Below, one piece after another: positions 34,501-45,503 of a stretch of DNA of 64,000 nucleotides. The DNA is taken from assembly GCF_014356525.2 (NCBI RefSeq), contig NC_052508.1, forward strand, positions 40,542,613-40,606,612, given 5' to 3'. The notes beneath the pieces are model-generated. The model saw nothing but the letters and a program-made list of their open reading frames with translations, did no database searches and was not told where the DNA came from. Numbering within the stretch: position 1 is the first letter of the stretch; each line of letters starts with the position of its first letter. A program made the position numbers and the translations under genes. The DNA is from Nilaparvata lugens (lineage: Eukaryota; Arthropoda; Insecta; Hemiptera; Delphacidae).

Positions 34501-37470
34501 AGTAAACATGAATCTTCAAAGAATGTGAATGAAGCAATATTATCAACACCAGTATGTGATAATTTAATGGCACTTCTCAGATATTCAATTTTGTAAGTCT
34601 CTAATATTAGGTTTTCGCTTTGGTATTGGAGAATCATGGCAATCTATTGTTGATATCGTGGAACTATAAAAATCATTGAAATTCTCCTATCAATGAGCTT
34701 ATTTCCCCTATCCCCTGATTCCCCTATTTTCCCTAATCTCATAGTTTTCCCCAGTCGAATATAGCTTTCCACAATGGAAAGGATATTATTATAATTATAT
34801 CCTTCTCAGAAAATCGACAATTATTTTTGTTGAAACACCGCCGATTCATGTACTGTAGTTACATCACAATATCATATTATCGTTATTAAAATTGCATTCA
34901 ATCTCCATTGATTAATTAATTCATCATACTTTGTGAAATTCGTTTAATATTAACAACACTGTCATCCAATGTTAATAAGTGTATGAGCCAGTTTATTGTA
35001 ACATAGGCTACATGAGCAAATCTCTGAATCTCTAATCAGGAATAACTGCGTTTGAATTCCTAAATCGAGATTGCCATATATTGAAAAGCGAATTCTCTGC
35101 TTACTGTACTCAAAGAACTGTTGTTTGTACTCAGGTAAATTGGAAAATGATGATGTGTATTTGAATGTTTCATAAATATTTTAATTGTAAAATAAAAAGG
35201 AATCTCGAATGAAAGAGACTAATAAATTGTCAAAAACCACAGATTTGGTTAATCTGTGGCTTTTGGCAATTTCTTAGTCTTTATCATTCATTATGAATAA
35301 TTACAACAATATCAACTTCTCAACTACAGAAAAAAAAGAAGGAATCTAGGCTATTAATTGCAATAAACTATTTTCATACATAGGCATGTAATTCGAATGA
35401 AATGTGTTGGACTTTTTCTAAAATATTTTTGAAACGACACACATTATAAAAATGAACAGAGGGATTCGATATTTTACTCAATAGAGTTATATTTATTCAT
35501 TTGATATGGAAACATACAAAAACTCATTTTCTGAGAATATGAATAATTTTGCAACAAGAGAACTTGTGACAAAGATTCCTTCTAGAGAGAAATTAACTTA
35601 TGAGAGGGTAATTGATGCCAAATCATGTTTTTTACACACTCGTACATCCATCTTGAAACTTTATTATTAATTTATTACTTCAATATTATTAGTTACTTTA
35701 TTATTAATTTACTACTTTAATATTATTTATTACTTTGTCAGTAGTAGTAATGATATAAAGAATATTATTAATCTCTCTATAATCATATTTTTATTAATAG
35801 GATTTTGTATATCGTGCTCAATTGCTGGCATACTGGCTGTCATACACTTCGAATACATGGATCTGCTCGTTGTAGAGCTGGGAGTTGTGGGTTTATTCAC
35901 AAATGTCTCATTTCCGGTAGTGACTGCTGCTACTGTTGAACTATTCCCAACCAATCTAAGGTAAATTAATTCAATCATAAATTAGACAAACTAATTGGAC
36001 ATAACACATTTTTTCATTTTCATTCAAGAAGTTTAGTATTATATTCTCATGTACCAGGTATTTAAGGAATTGTATTCGAATCTCACATTAATAAACATCA
36101 AGATAGATGAAAACTGGGGAAAAATATCCAGCGTTTTAAAAAATGTTTATTTTCATAGTGATTGAAGTTGTAAGCTCACTGTTTCAAGAAAGAGAAATCT
36201 AACAAATAAATACACCCAGTTCCTCCAATTTAATAAGCCAAGTTTTCAAAATTTCAGTTTAATAGATTTTTTAGGCTGTAACTTTATGATTTATATGAGA
36301 ATTAACAAATCTGCAATTCAATTTTCATGAAGTGTTATGAGTGATAAGCTTAAATTTACAAAAAAAATCAATCAGTCTATTTCGAAAATAGCTTTCTCGT
36401 CTATATGAATACAAAACAATATAGCATCATTATACAGGTCTATGATGTACAATTTTTGAATTATTTTTGAGATATAAAATATGTGTCAGGCTTGGAATAT
36501 TAAGAGACAGTAGGTTACCGGTACCTGAAATCGATTTGCACGACAAACTCAAGTAAGATCATTCAAATAACATGCAAATAGTAAGGAATATTAAATTTAG
36601 AGAAACTGAAGGATCAAGGACATGCTGAGGATTTCGAATTATATATCTCTCCGACATTGAATTTATAATTAATTGAAATAATTTTCAGAGCGATGGCGAC
36701 CTGCTTATCATTGATGATGGGACGTCTTGGAACCGTGACAGCTAACCAAATTGCAGGAGCTTTCCTGTACAGTAATTGTGTTACTGTTCACTATGCTTAC
36801 CTTTTTTCTCTCCTGAGTAAGTTCAACTGTTGAATTTCAATCTTTTATAAATGTTCCATTTTGATGGAGAAAATATGAAATTTATGGTAGAAGATTCACA
36901 TACTAGTAAGTTATGCCATAGGTATAGCATGAAAATAGAGAAATTCCACGTTTTCTCAATGGCTATACAAAGGCCAGCATTGATTAGTATATGCCAATAT
37001 TATCATAATACAACTTATCTTATACAAGAAACTTCACCTAACTTTGGGTACGGTATTTTATCATACTTACCATGAAATTAAACTCAATATAAAAGATTAT
37101 AGACTATTATTATCACCTTCTATCAAAAACATAATAGAAAACTACAACCTAGGTGAATTTCATTCAAGTTAGGCCTATATGTCATTCATAACAATCTTTA
37201 AAAATGATTGAATACATTTTTCTTGGTTTTTAATTATTCATGATTTTCATGGTCATTCTTATTCGATCCATATATTACCTGATTCTCTCATACATCCAAT
37301 AGGCAACTCCACGTTTATGGAAAAAAGGTAGCCTACCTACTGGAATTTGTTAATAATTTTTAATTACTATTTCTTATTTTCTAGTGTCTCTAATTCTCAG
37401 CATGTTCTTACCATCGAAACCAAGATTCGTAGAAGGAGGATCTACCGACAAACTGAGCCAAACACCGTGA
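7529..37470 (+). CDS. SV2/SVOP-like MFS transporter, tandem paralogue 1 (5' exon not found)
   Basis: Exons are 7529-7690, 17577-17739, 19306-19427, 24115-24359, 30376-30548, 31578-31963, 35801-35960, 36689-36816 and 37385-37470 (TGA). All are flanked by AG and GT. Summed lengths keep one open frame of about 541 residues. The protein shows MFS loop 2-3 motif A (GLLSDTLGRR, about residues 63-72), a TM4-5 segment with YAYIGEFHT, and the LPESPKF motif after TM6 (about residue 195). A large TM7-8 extramembrane loop carries paired cysteines and a possible N-glycosylation site (NYS). A C-terminal GRLGTVTANQ helix follows. SV2-family proteins are 12-TM vesicle or plasma-membrane carriers; the substrate here is unknown. 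The first exon, expected to end in phase 1 like gene 2's, was not found. The donor at 24360 (gtaggc) is weak. Confidence 0.88.
7714..9690 (+). repeat. 5' LTR (1977 bp)
   Basis: It is near-identical to 15343-17310 and bounded by TG and CA. It contains only noncoding ORFs; the same small open frame recurs in both LTRs at 8519-8728 and 16148-16357. Near 2 kb, it is long for a Gypsy LTR. Confidence 0.93.
10224..10372. repeat. Near-perfect 149-bp palindrome in the Gypsy leader
   Basis: The left arm 10224-10283 (for example ccgcaaactctgaa) is the exact inverse of 10313-10372 (ttcagagtttgcgg). The intervening 29 bases also pair almost completely, leaving a loop of only a few bases. It sits just before the gag-like frame. 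Confidence 0.9.
10388..12380 (+). pseudogene. Gypsy gag remnant
   Basis: An N-terminal piece at about 10388-10645 (proline- and glutamate-rich, starting in-frame without an obvious ATG) is followed by an antisense foreign-looking segment. A capsid-like region follows at about 11370-12095. Its middle reads SLDEFIAVFLEQYW and later FVTALQFKNSQL, with LPYQVRMAL and an asparagine- and arginine-rich tail, the layout of Gypsy Gag proteins. Stops and frame changes occur near 11490 and after 12095. No intact CCHC zinc knuckle was found. The product would have formed the retrotransposon particle. Confidence 0.6.
10632..11002 (-). pseudogene. Antisense cysteine-rich coding fragment inside gag
   Basis: A 129-residue open frame on the opposite strand contains CQKCRIKCNSNFDEDQRQ followed by YWALEDD. 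I recognise this C-x2-C-R-x-K-C...YW pattern from uncharacterised proteins repeated in insect genomes, but I cannot name the function. It lacks a clear ATG, ends in the gag-like sequence and has no visible splice sites. It looks like a captured or inserted piece rather than a working gene. Strand and composition differ from the retrotransposon genes around it. Confidence 0.4.
12382..14298 (+). pseudogene. Gypsy pol remnant: protease, RNase H tail, integrase; RT core absent
   Basis: Residues 1-130 of the first frame (12382-13521) form a retroviral-type aspartic protease, with ALVDSGSQ at about 12474-12497 and LIIGTDFL near 12700. Within about 85 residues the same frame reaches HLPGKKNQTADFLSRE, the end of the RNase H region. 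The whole RT and most of RNase H are therefore missing without breaking the frame. The integrase zinc finger follows (HERIGHFG and CDICQKAK). The catalytic core shifts frame at about 13470 and back at about 13610. Its residues are visible as SADIYG (near 13529), LSDN (Asp codon 13711) and NPVERR (Glu codon 13816), a DD35E spacing. A basic C-terminal domain ends at 14298. Confidence 0.9.
14299..15342 (+). other. Noncoding 3' part of the Gypsy element
   Basis: There is no env-like frame between integrase and the 3' LTR. The short frames here lack protein-like composition. Confidence 0.6.
15343..17310 (+). repeat. 3' LTR (1968 bp)
   Basis: This is the mate of the 5' LTR, followed by the target duplication CTAT. 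The purine-rich stretch upstream near 15177-15195 (gaggtctgaggggggcg) or the shorter aggggcg just before it could be the polypurine tract. Confidence 0.93.
18105..18870 (-). mobile_element. 3' end of a LINE (RT C-terminus and 3' UTR), minus strand
   Basis: On the minus strand, 18760-18620 reads HLLAVSTHRTVMYNKSF and then a NSLPAK block, the C-terminal signature of many LINE ORF2 proteins (R-T-x-x-Y-x-x-S-F...W-N-S-L-P). One stop replaces the Trp. The 3' UTR continues leftwards through an AC/GT tract at about 18511-18535 and a pyrimidine-rich (minus strand) stretch. It ends at 18105-18125 in TTTAATAAAGGCAG followed by (CAATT)n, a typical LINE tail. It belongs to a different family from the two larger LINEs. 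It lies in the gene 1 intron between exons 17577-17739 and 19306-19427. Confidence 0.75.
19709..21278 (+). repeat. Composite noncoding repeat 'A', copy 1
   Basis: Segments match 32041-33655 on the same strand (tcaaaacatgtcaactt at the left, tttgaataaaggtgttgatat in the middle) and 46969-48275 inverted. The right end holds a GC-richer block, 21060-21200, with repeated cgaacggttcgg-like motifs. This block corresponds to 47030-47160, which begins ggtgcgtccacacatgc. No coding frame is conserved among copies. It is directly followed by a Helitron-like element. Confidence 0.75.
19760..20045. repeat. Imperfect ~285 bp inverted repeat (MITE-like)
   Basis: The left arm near 19765-19800 (caaagacctt, atagac) pairs with the right arm near 20000-20035 (aaggtctttg, gtctat). 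Inner parts pair more loosely (ggccgccattgggg with ccctcgatggcc). It interrupts repeat A copy 1 relative to copy 2, so it may be a separate insertion. Confidence 0.5.
22389..23045. repeat. Foldback element inside gag
   Basis: The left arm 22389-22563 starts aagtgcacgtccagtgcc and the right arm 22870-23045 is its inverse, ending ggcactggacgtgcactt. The arms are about 175 bp. The element interrupts the gag frame cleanly. The target duplication is unclear, perhaps only TA or less. Confidence 0.85.
22481..22862 (+). repeat. 190-bp tandem duplication with GGTTAGGAAAAGCT iterations
   Basis: Copy 22481-22670 and copy 22671-22862 are almost identical. Each contains four to five iterations of ggttaggaaaagct. 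The duplication lies in the left half and centre of the foldback, making it asymmetric. Confidence 0.9.
23546..23906. repeat. ~360 bp inverted-repeat element (MITE-like)
   Basis: The left arm 23546-23590 (tagtaccctttaaaattaat) pairs with the right arm near 23865-23906 (attaattttaaagggtacta) over about 43 bp with few mismatches. No coding content. Target duplication not resolved. Confidence 0.6.
24644..25061 (+). mobile_element. Helitron-like nonautonomous element
   Basis: It begins tcttatctcactgactcact and includes taagaaatcttttcgcgata and ctctaagggtggttatta, sequence that I recognise from repeated Helitron-like elements in insects. It ends cagaactaCTAG|T. A partial second copy is at 6478-6607. 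It lies just downstream of exon 24115-24359. Confidence 0.65.
25062..26694. other. Intron sequence with no recognised gene or repeat
   Basis: One ATG-led 82-codon frame at 25741-25989 has no recognisable motif. It is not flanked by sites that would join the gene 1 exons in frame. Confidence 0.4.
26695..27390 (+). pseudogene. C-terminal fragment of a LINE reverse-transcriptase protein
   Basis: The frame 26695-27183 reads LKHYKAVLRSQAMYCSETL, then ETRRVERWILRTC and KKRISFFGHIFR. This is the post-RT region common in RTE/CR1-type ORF2 proteins (Y-K..L.....Y..E......E...ERRI.R). After a frame shift near 27120-27180 it continues to about 27380 with a basic SDELRKERSDRMKRY block. RT catalytic motifs are absent, so this is a 5'-truncated or decayed piece. 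It lies in the gene 1 intron 24360-30375 in sense orientation. Confidence 0.75.
27640..29852 (+). mobile_element. Helitron-like region(s), boundaries uncertain
   Basis: Near 27755-27800 the sequence gtatgccggacggatctcaa with aaacggctctgat resembles the 5' part of common insect Helitron-like repeats. The block cagctgat...tctgttgaaaacg near 27905-27950 recurs as cagctgat...tttgtcgaaaacg near 29155-29195. The right end cgtagcgaagcactgg followed by tgcactgCTAG|T at 29849-29852 is a Helitron-type 3' terminus. Whether these are one element or several is not resolved. Between them (28000-29030) I see no gene. Confidence 0.45.
30549..31577. other. Gene 1 intron with no recognised feature
   Basis: This intron interrupts a Cys codon (TG|C) in the TM7-8 region and has no counterpart in gene 2. 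I see no mobile element in it. Confidence 0.5.
32041..33655 (+). repeat. Composite noncoding repeat 'A', copy 2
   Basis: The left part, 32041-32100, matches 19709-19768. The 32298-32540 part matches the inverted copy at 47960-48270 (acctcaataatattgtt, aataaatatttttatt, cacaaactctgtataat). The 33200-33600 part matches 20206-20600 and 47520-47830. The stretch 32541-33190 is unique to this copy. No conserved ORF. Confidence 0.75.
33711..34470 (+). mobile_element. Helitron-like element, uninterrupted copy of the 21.3 kb family
   Basis: It starts A|TCTTCTATACTATAATAAA, has a second 5'-like start near 34230, and ends with cccttgcgaagcacggg and CTAG|T. It shows the state of the 21279-23464 element before the Gypsy insertion. 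It directly follows repeat A, as the other copy does. Confidence 0.78.
35211..35285. other. Stable short hairpin, ~30-bp stem and 5-base loop
   Basis: The left arm 35213-35245 ends caaaaaccacagatt, the loop is tggtt (35246-35250), and the right arm 35251-35283 starts aatctgtggcttttggcaa. Only about three or four positions are unpaired or wobble. It sits in a gene 1 intron. The tiny loop is short for an animal microRNA precursor, so it may be a foldback scrap. Confidence 0.6.
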
Positions 37471-37674
37471 AAAGTTTCAAGCAATCCAAAGAAATTATCA
37501 ATACGGTATTGCTGAAGCACACAATACGTTATAAAGTATGTTCTCTTCTCACTGATATCATGACATTATAGTTGTTATAGTACAAATTATGCACTGATCT
37601 CTCCATTAAATTAATTATATTATTGGCTATGGGCCTAAGCTATTTCCAAATGTATACCGAATTTAATATGAGGC

Positions 37675-37680
37675 AATAAA
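37675..37680 (+). terminator. Poly(A) signal AATAAA of gene 1
   Basis: A canonical AATAAA lies 205 bp after the TGA of the last exon, giving a 3' UTR of a few hundred bases. Confidence 0.65.
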
Positions 37681-37954
37681 GAAAAATATAATACTTCAAT
37701 ACCGTACCGGTACCTTCAACCTATTCTAGTGGTTAGTCCAGCCTACAATATCAGAGTCTATACCCACTAGAATAGTACTATTTATATAATTTTATATATA
37801 ATGGTAGTGATGGAGCTTTTATGAATTTTAGTATCCATCGTCTCTATTTAGAATAAATTATTTATTGTGTATATGTGTATAAATAATATTAATCCATTGC
37901 AGACACATTGATTTTACTGTCTCTACGGCGGTATTGAGATTAATAGAAGTGGTG

Positions 37955-38250
37955 GGGGGGGGGAGCGGATTGACTCAGTGGTCATGCTGATAAGCTATTG
38001 CCTTAGATACGATGAGATTAGATCATGCGTCCGCTACTCCCATTGGAAGAGTGACCGCTTGAGCCAAATCCTCTGTATAAGGTTTATCCGTTTATGAGTT
38101 GTAAAATAGCTTCCCGGTGGTTCGGGACCCACCTAAAACTGTAGGTCCATTTATCTCTCATCATCATCCGCCTCATTACCAACGCACAAGCCTAGAGCTT
38201 ATATGGGAATCACCATCAGCAAAAAAGATGGAGGTGAATATTTTATTATG
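37955..38250 (+). mobile_element. Degenerate tRNA-derived SINE
   Basis: The head gagcggattgactcagtggtc has an A-box-like part, but the B box has decayed. The body contains cggtggttcgggaccc with acctaaaactgtaggtcc and later cattaccaacgcacaagcc and gggaatcaccatcagc, a layout known from arthropod SINEs. It lies just downstream of gene 1, after a G9 run. Confidence 0.55.
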
Positions 38251-40609
38251 ATCTCCGAATAATCGAAGATGTAACTTTCTTATTATATTAATATATTATC
38301 AATGATGGAATATGATTATTCGCTCGTTATTTATTTATTGATAAACAGAACACAATTCTTTAAAATGATTGGGGAAGGACTAACAGGCACAGCCCAAAAC
38401 TGATTCTTCCCCGAATTTTGATTTGTACACTATAAATATTCCAAAAAGTAGGTTAGGTTCCATACACTTGATTTCAGGTCAATTTTTCAGTCCAAACATT
38501 TGAAAACAAAAAAGTTCTAATTTATATTGTTTACAAACCAAATTGAATAACAAAATAACACTCACTAATCACTTAAAATTGTCAAATAATTATTAACTTC
38601 GAAAATTATGATATATACTCTAGTTTAGAATGATTATCAAGTCATTATTGATGATTTATCCTATTCATTGTCTTTTCAGAATGAGTATGAATTTTTGAAT
38701 TCATTGTATAAATTAATGTTTAGTTATAGTTTTATGGATGGTTTTTCATTCACTTCCCACAGCGTTGAATTTGATAGGTGCTATAAGTTATATTTTGAAA
38801 TCAATATTGCCAGAAGAGTAGTACTATAGGCTACTAGAGTGAGATAGAGGTACTGGTACGATATTGAAGAGTTATTTAACAATCAGTTCTGATTTGTGAA
38901 TGAAAAGACTTCGATAACAATACTTGAAATATAATATTTTGTATGCCATTTGAAATCGAAATGCATGGAATGTGATATACAGAAATAATAATTATTATAT
39001 TTTTGTATTGCGCACAATGCAGACACGGTGTTTTGTAACGATAATAAAAAATGTTTGAAGGAATTGTTTTTCTTTACTAATTTCTTGTGGTTTACATTAT
39101 TTCTTGTGGTTTACATTATTTGTACGGTTGAGTTAAAAAGCCTACATATAGGATTTTGTTCAGTTCAGTTGAGAGAGTTTCATTTGTGATGAAATAATAA
39201 ATATATAATCATCTTTAAAACTGTTGCTAAACACTATTGCTACGATATGTTGTGGAATGCATTGAAACTAGATTGGCTTGAATGAATTATTCATTAAATT
39301 TGAAACTGTGTTAACATCTTTCTCATCCCACAATTATCAATACTTTTATAATCGACCTCAACTCAATCACCTTCAATGAAGCACAATATAATTCTTAATA
39401 TTGTATACAATATGATTCAGTTCGTGTTATTAATCTTTACTTCTTACCATATGAAAAATTATCAAATTTAGCCATATAGGTAGGTATACTAATAACATTC
39501 GATTCATAACTTTCATTTGAAATAAATACAGTTTCAATTACAAAACGTTTTTAAAATATTGTTAGGCCTCCAATATCTATAGCCTCCAACTATTAGGTAC
39601 TGTCTTTCACTCGACTAAATCTTATCGTACACGGTACCACTCGAGAACCTACTCAATGTGGAAATGATGAAAATCTCATCAAAAAGCTCTTCGCATTAAT
39701 ATCATACAAAAATGATTTTGATAAAGACTCAAGTTTATCCCATCATTACGAGAATAACATTAATATATATTACACACTAATTATGAGATTGAATTATTTT
39801 TGTGGTTCGGATAAAATTTAAGGGGTAGTCGAAACATCGTTCCTCATTTACACTTGATTGAGCAGAGCTAGATTGGTCATAGAACTTATTTTGAGCTCAT
39901 GAATGCCATTCGATCCATTGGAAATCGTACATTAGAGAAAATCAGTTACCATATTTTAAAGCACATCTAACAATTTGAAAAATAGTTCATAATTGTCATT
40001 AAATTATCAGGCTAAAGGTCCCCCAACTTCACAAAATTCTATATCTTTTACTATCGGATAGAAGTTAGAGTAGAACGGTACAAGTATGAATTTCAAATAT
40101 TTATTGTTTAGCTGAATAATCATTAAAATAACTGCAATGTTTCTGAGCTTAATTTATCAGTTGAATCTTAACTCCTATTTAACGACTGATTATTTACCGT
40201 ATATATCAGAGCCAGGGCTTATTATGATGTCCAGGAATTTTTAAACGATATGACTTTTCTCAAATACTATCTGGCTAACTTCACAGTAAGTCAAAGAGCA
40301 AGGCCTTAGATGTTAACTAAGTGTGCTTTATATTGATCGCTGCCGTCTTGATAAATTAGTGTTTTTGTTGTTATTGACTTTTATTGTGAAATGACGTCAT
40401 ATCGATCCCACTAGTGTGAGTAATTGATGAAGAAGAAGGTATAAGGTATAAGAGTGATCTCAATAATTCCTAGTGCTCTAGATTATTATATTGGTCTTGG
40501 ATATTGAATAATTCAGATGAAGAACTCTGATCACATTTTTTTCAATGTCGGAAACATTGTTTGCAAAGTTTTACTAGAGGTTTAATTGATCGTTATTAAC
40601 TTTGGATTA
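38251..40609. other. Intergenic DNA, weak repeats only
   Basis: At 38345-38470 a piece with aaggactaacaggcacagcc looks like a dispersed repeat tail, with low certainty. At 39081-39120 ttcttgtggtttacattat is duplicated in tandem. No gene seen. Confidence 0.4.
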
Positions 40610-41190
40610 TCAATATCGGGGAACCGAGCTTCGCTCTGGAGTACAAAAGCATAAAAAATTTATTACGGAAGAAGAATTTATATTTTATACTCCATACAGA
40701 ATGTTCTATCCAATCACAGTGGATTGAGATTAATTCCCAGAGTAATGCAAAAATTTCTATCACAAAGGCCAGGTTGTTAAAAAGCGGTTAAATTTCAATC
40801 CTGATTAATATTACACGTAATTCAAATCAAAGAAAACAATTTCAAAAAGATGGCTTCCATGATTGGTTCTACTGGGAATCAGGATCAAAATTACAATAGT
40901 TCAACAGCTGAGTCATAATTTTGTCTCAGTCCAACACTCGCTCACTCACTTCCATCATCAACAGACGACGGAATTATCAGCTGTTTTTTCTAAGGATGGA
41001 TAATCCTCTTAATGTCCTTCAGTGAGTTTTCCCAGGGATGAGACCTAGTGCAATCCAATTTCCATATTATTAACCTACTATGTTCTGAATTTCGTGAGAA
41101 TCGTGAGAGCTGTTTTCGAAATCCGGTGACATACAAACATATAAACATCTAAACATATAAACATTTAAACATATAAACATAAATTATTGT
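40610..41190 (-). repeat. Helitron/LINE-like dispersed repeat with a terminal minisatellite
   Basis: On the minus strand the right end reads as (GTTTATAT)n-like units (41129-41183 as acatataaac iterations) followed by caccggatttcgaaaacagc and tcacgaaattcagaacatag, the same layout as the 27.75 kb piece. The other end reads agcgaagctcggttcccc. No CTRR end is visible, so the class is uncertain. Confidence 0.5.
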
Positions 41191-44087
41191 TTGTTCAATA
41201 GTATAGGGTAAGAGATTTAGAATAACCAGTGGGAATGATGTTATAACAATCAATTCCGATAGAATATAACATTTGAAAAGAATAAACAGTTTTAATGAAG
41301 CTTTATTCACCCAAGATTTGTGAATCATTTGATAAAAAGCTCTTCTGCAATAAATTTCTTCAAGATTCAATTATGTAATGTTATAAAGCTCGTTCTAGAG
41401 TTTTCTTTGAATGAAACTCTTCTTATCGTCTCCAAGCAGTAGGAGAAGAAGTTCTTGAAACACACAAGGTAGTCTCGTGAACAATTCGTAAAAAATGTTG
41501 ACTGAAATTTGATTATACTCTTGATAACTTGTAAACAACTTATTATATAAGGATTTTGAAGATCATAGTGTTAGCTACTACGCATACCTTTAGGGATAAT
41601 CAATTCTTTTTTTATTTCAAAAGAATTAGTGTTTCAATGAACCATTTGAAGTTCAAGGGAGAATTCAATCACTTATTGTGACAGAGTGCACCCGATATTC
41701 TAATTATTAAAGAAGGACATCAATTGAAAAAGTTTGACTCTGGAGGTCACAATATTTACCAGTGCATGGAAATAGACTATAGATGCGATTAAAATTGTGC
41801 AAGTTTATCACAACTTGCATCCAGCAGCATGAAGAAAGAGGAGGTCTACACGATTAATCCAAACGAGCAGAAGAAAGGTGGGTTTAGTCTGTAATTTTTT
41901 ACACAATTTTCTTCAATATCTCGGCATATTGAATGCTAATCATCAAAAACCTCTATTAGGACATCCAACTAAAGCTCTTTTCATCGAATCTCATGGAAAA
42001 TCACTCTTTGAATTCATTACTTAATTTAAGAAAGTATGTGATAACGAGACTAGATCATCTAAATATAACGAACGAGCGTTAGCGAGCTCTTACTTTTGAA
42101 TTACCTACTGAATGCCAAAATCGTTATCCATCTGTTTGTATTTTCAATAATAGCTCAAGAAATAATTGATTGTCAGGCTCACACATGAATCTGAAGATTT
42201 TCCCGGAGATCGGAAGACCAGAGTAGTCTATTTCTCATCCCGTTGGTACTGCTAAATGAAATCCAGATGAATAAATCTTGTGATAAGAGTGTTGATAATA
42301 ATTAATTCTAGATACATTTTGTATGTATGAGAAATTTTCGTAGCCCTTGTAGTATTATATGTATTTGAACTCCTAATGCAATTTCAGCCATGATGATACA
42401 TATAGTGCATATGTGTAACCCACTCTAAAAAACATGATGTAGAATAACAAGTAAGATTGAAAACAATAAAACTTTTCATGCAGTCCGTTTTTATAAGAGC
42501 CCAGTCATTTTACCTGAAATAGCCCCGGGAGAATTTTTCTCGTCGGTTTTATATGTATTTTGGGGAGCTGAATTCGAATCTGAAACGTCAGAGGGCGGCT
42601 TCACCCCTAGAACCCCCAAATTTTGAGGTTTTTTCCATTTTATTTCGAAAAAGTCATTCTCTAAAAAATTAAAGACAATGAAGTTTCCAATCAATTGAGT
42701 ACTCGCGCAGGATTCTACTACGATTTCTGGTTTAGAGCCATAAGTTTTCAAAGAATGAGCATTTTTCAAGGTTTTTTGAAAATCCTGGAAACTCCCTATT
42801 TCTACTCTTCAAAACTTTAACAACTTGTAACATAATAGAGTAATGATGAAAATTCACATAAAATGTGAAAATACAATTTATTAATTAAGAAAAAGATTCA
42901 TCAGAAATTTTGATATTTAGTGTAGTGGGTGGGGGAGTACTAGCGAAAAACCATGTCCAGAGCCAAAATAAAAATTTTCCATTGTTATAACTTTCGAAAC
43001 CTTCCTAACTGATCGAATCATAATATTTGGGATCATTATTGTTATACAAGGGTTATGTTCTATCAGAATCACCCGTTAGATGCACTTAATTTCAGAATTT
43101 TCTAGTGGGGAGGCGCCTATCAAGACACCTCAAGGATCAACATTTCAAACACTCTTAACCTTTGACACAATAATCCGATCTTGTCGTACTACAGCTCATT
43201 ATTCTCAGTTCGTCAAGGCGGTGCAAAACCATATATATCTATGTCATAAGTGGAATTTGATAGGAAAATGGAAATAGAAATTGTCATAGATAAATAGTGT
43301 ATTCAACGGTTTTATCTTATTATTCTATATCTATATATCATATATAATATTGTTATGTACTCAAAGTTCAAGTGAGATAACAGTAAAATTGTTCTTTCAT
43401 TGTAAATAATTAGCCTACCGTACAGTTGTTGATACTTTATCAATATCAGAATGAAACTATAAACTAATTTCAATCTATTGTTGTTTTAAACTGGCCCTTG
43501 CAAAGCCCGGGTTACCTGCTTGTTATTTACAAATAATTAAATATATACTTCATTGCTACTGATAACATCCATCATACACAATGCTTACAAAATATTGACC
43601 TTGATGAGAAAACCTCTTATCTATTCCATGAACAAGTTTATCAATTCAGATAGGATAAGTACTCATCATCCATCAGAGAAGAAACTTTCTATAACATTCT
43701 TTATAAATACTGTAATACTTTCTATTAGTTGAGGCAATTAGCCTACTTCAAACGTAGAGAATAAACATTTCTGGATGATATCACAATGAATACTCAACTG
43801 GGAATTCTGCTCTAGGATTGAAATGTTGAATATCATGTATAAGTTCAAACTATCATTAGGTTATCTCATTTGAACTTAGAATCAGAAATTGGATAAATTT
43901 CTTTCAATTATTGAAATTATAATTAATAATTCATTTAATGGGTATCCGCAAATCACTCAGACAGATTCAGAGCCTTCATTAAAGAACTTTTATCAACCCT
44001 ATCTAAAATCATCACTTGATTCAAGTATATCTTGTCCCTCCACCCACAAAGATGAACTCAAGCTCTATCATTCATTCTTCATTGCAG
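41191..44087. other. Intergenic DNA between the paralogues; one Helitron 3' end
   Basis: At 43494-43521, cccttgcaaagcccggg and acctgCTTG|T match the 3' end of the 21.3/33.7 kb Helitron family. At 42490-43280 a block with cttcacccctagaacccccaa looks like an unclassified repeat. The missing first exon of gene 2 and its promoter should lie in this region, but I cannot point to them. Confidence 0.45.
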
Positions 44088-45406
44088 ATATTGAGGACCC
44101 TGGAGAGAATGTGAAATTTGAAGATGCCTTAGCAGGAACAGGTAGGCTAGGCTAAACAGAGTCTTTTAATATTCATTATTTCTGTTGTGTGAGTCAAGGT
44201 ACCTAGAATAGATGCTGGTTTCAAATCTACAGAAAAATTCAGTGATAATCTGATAGAGTACAGATCAGCTGATTACGTTTAAAGCCAATAATAACCATGG
44301 ACACAGAGATGATGACATTAGAATGGTTGAAGAATACAGGCTGAACAAAAGTAATATTTGAAAACTATAACTGGTCTGAGGGAAACTCGGATAGGAAGTT
44401 TTTTTGAGTAAACAAAAACAATTTTTTTCAAACAAAACAAATAATCAAGTACAGTATTTTTATTACGGTAGTTCAATTGATGAGATTGGTTCTTAGTTCT
44501 TAGAAAAAATCTTTAACAAGCTATTTGTAGCTCTCTGAAAGTAATCACTAATCAAGATCGATGGATGAAGATTGAAATTAATAGTATTCTTGTTGACAAA
44601 ATTTATTTTGAAGAAGTTTGAAGTGATTTTACAGCTGTTAGTTATTCTGGATATCATACTGTTGAGCCGTCCATAATTAGTATTCATGTTCCGTTGTTAG
44701 TCTGATTTTTCTGCGCTTAGTCGTGATTAAGGTGATTAATCATCCATCATAAATTATCATTCATGCAAGATCGAATTCTTATGTTGACATCATCCTCAAA
44801 AATAAGTTCTAGAACTTTTAACGTTTCTTGAAATGTTTCAGGATACGGATGGTGTAATTTCAAAATCACAGCGATTGGCGCATTAGCTATAGGCTGCAGT
44901 TATGTTGGCGTGGGAGCAATTAGTTTGATTCTTCCTTCAGCTCAATGTGATCTTGGTATGACCTCTATTCATAAAGGACACCTAATATCAGCTGGTTTTA
45001 TAGGTGAGTCTTCGATAGACACTACATTTCATGAACGGAGAACCAAAATCTTTTCATACGGCGACAGTTCACAAAAGAATAGATAAAGTGGAAACTCTCA
45101 TGATATTATCCACCGTAATGAATTTGACAACTTCTATAATTGTCTGAAGAACGAAAAGATGATCATGATTCAAGATCATATTGTGATAATATGATTTAGC
45201 ATCTAGTTACCAGCTGTAATAAACATAACACCCTGTGATAAATTATTGTGTACTGGTATTAAAACAGTAGTTTGGAGTTGAAGTGTAGTTGATTGGTACC
45301 AGCTGTTGATAATGGTTCCTTAGAAGACCTATACAAATAACTATCACTCCCCTATCATTGAGAAACTGGAAAATATTGAAAGAAATTATTCACCTGATGA
45401 AAGAGA

Positions 45407-45503
<97 letters not shown>

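Noticed and set aside
43889..44155. An 88-codon first coding exon of gene 2
   Set aside because: The frame has no ATG, and a good acceptor at 44087 marks a shorter exon beginning at 44088.
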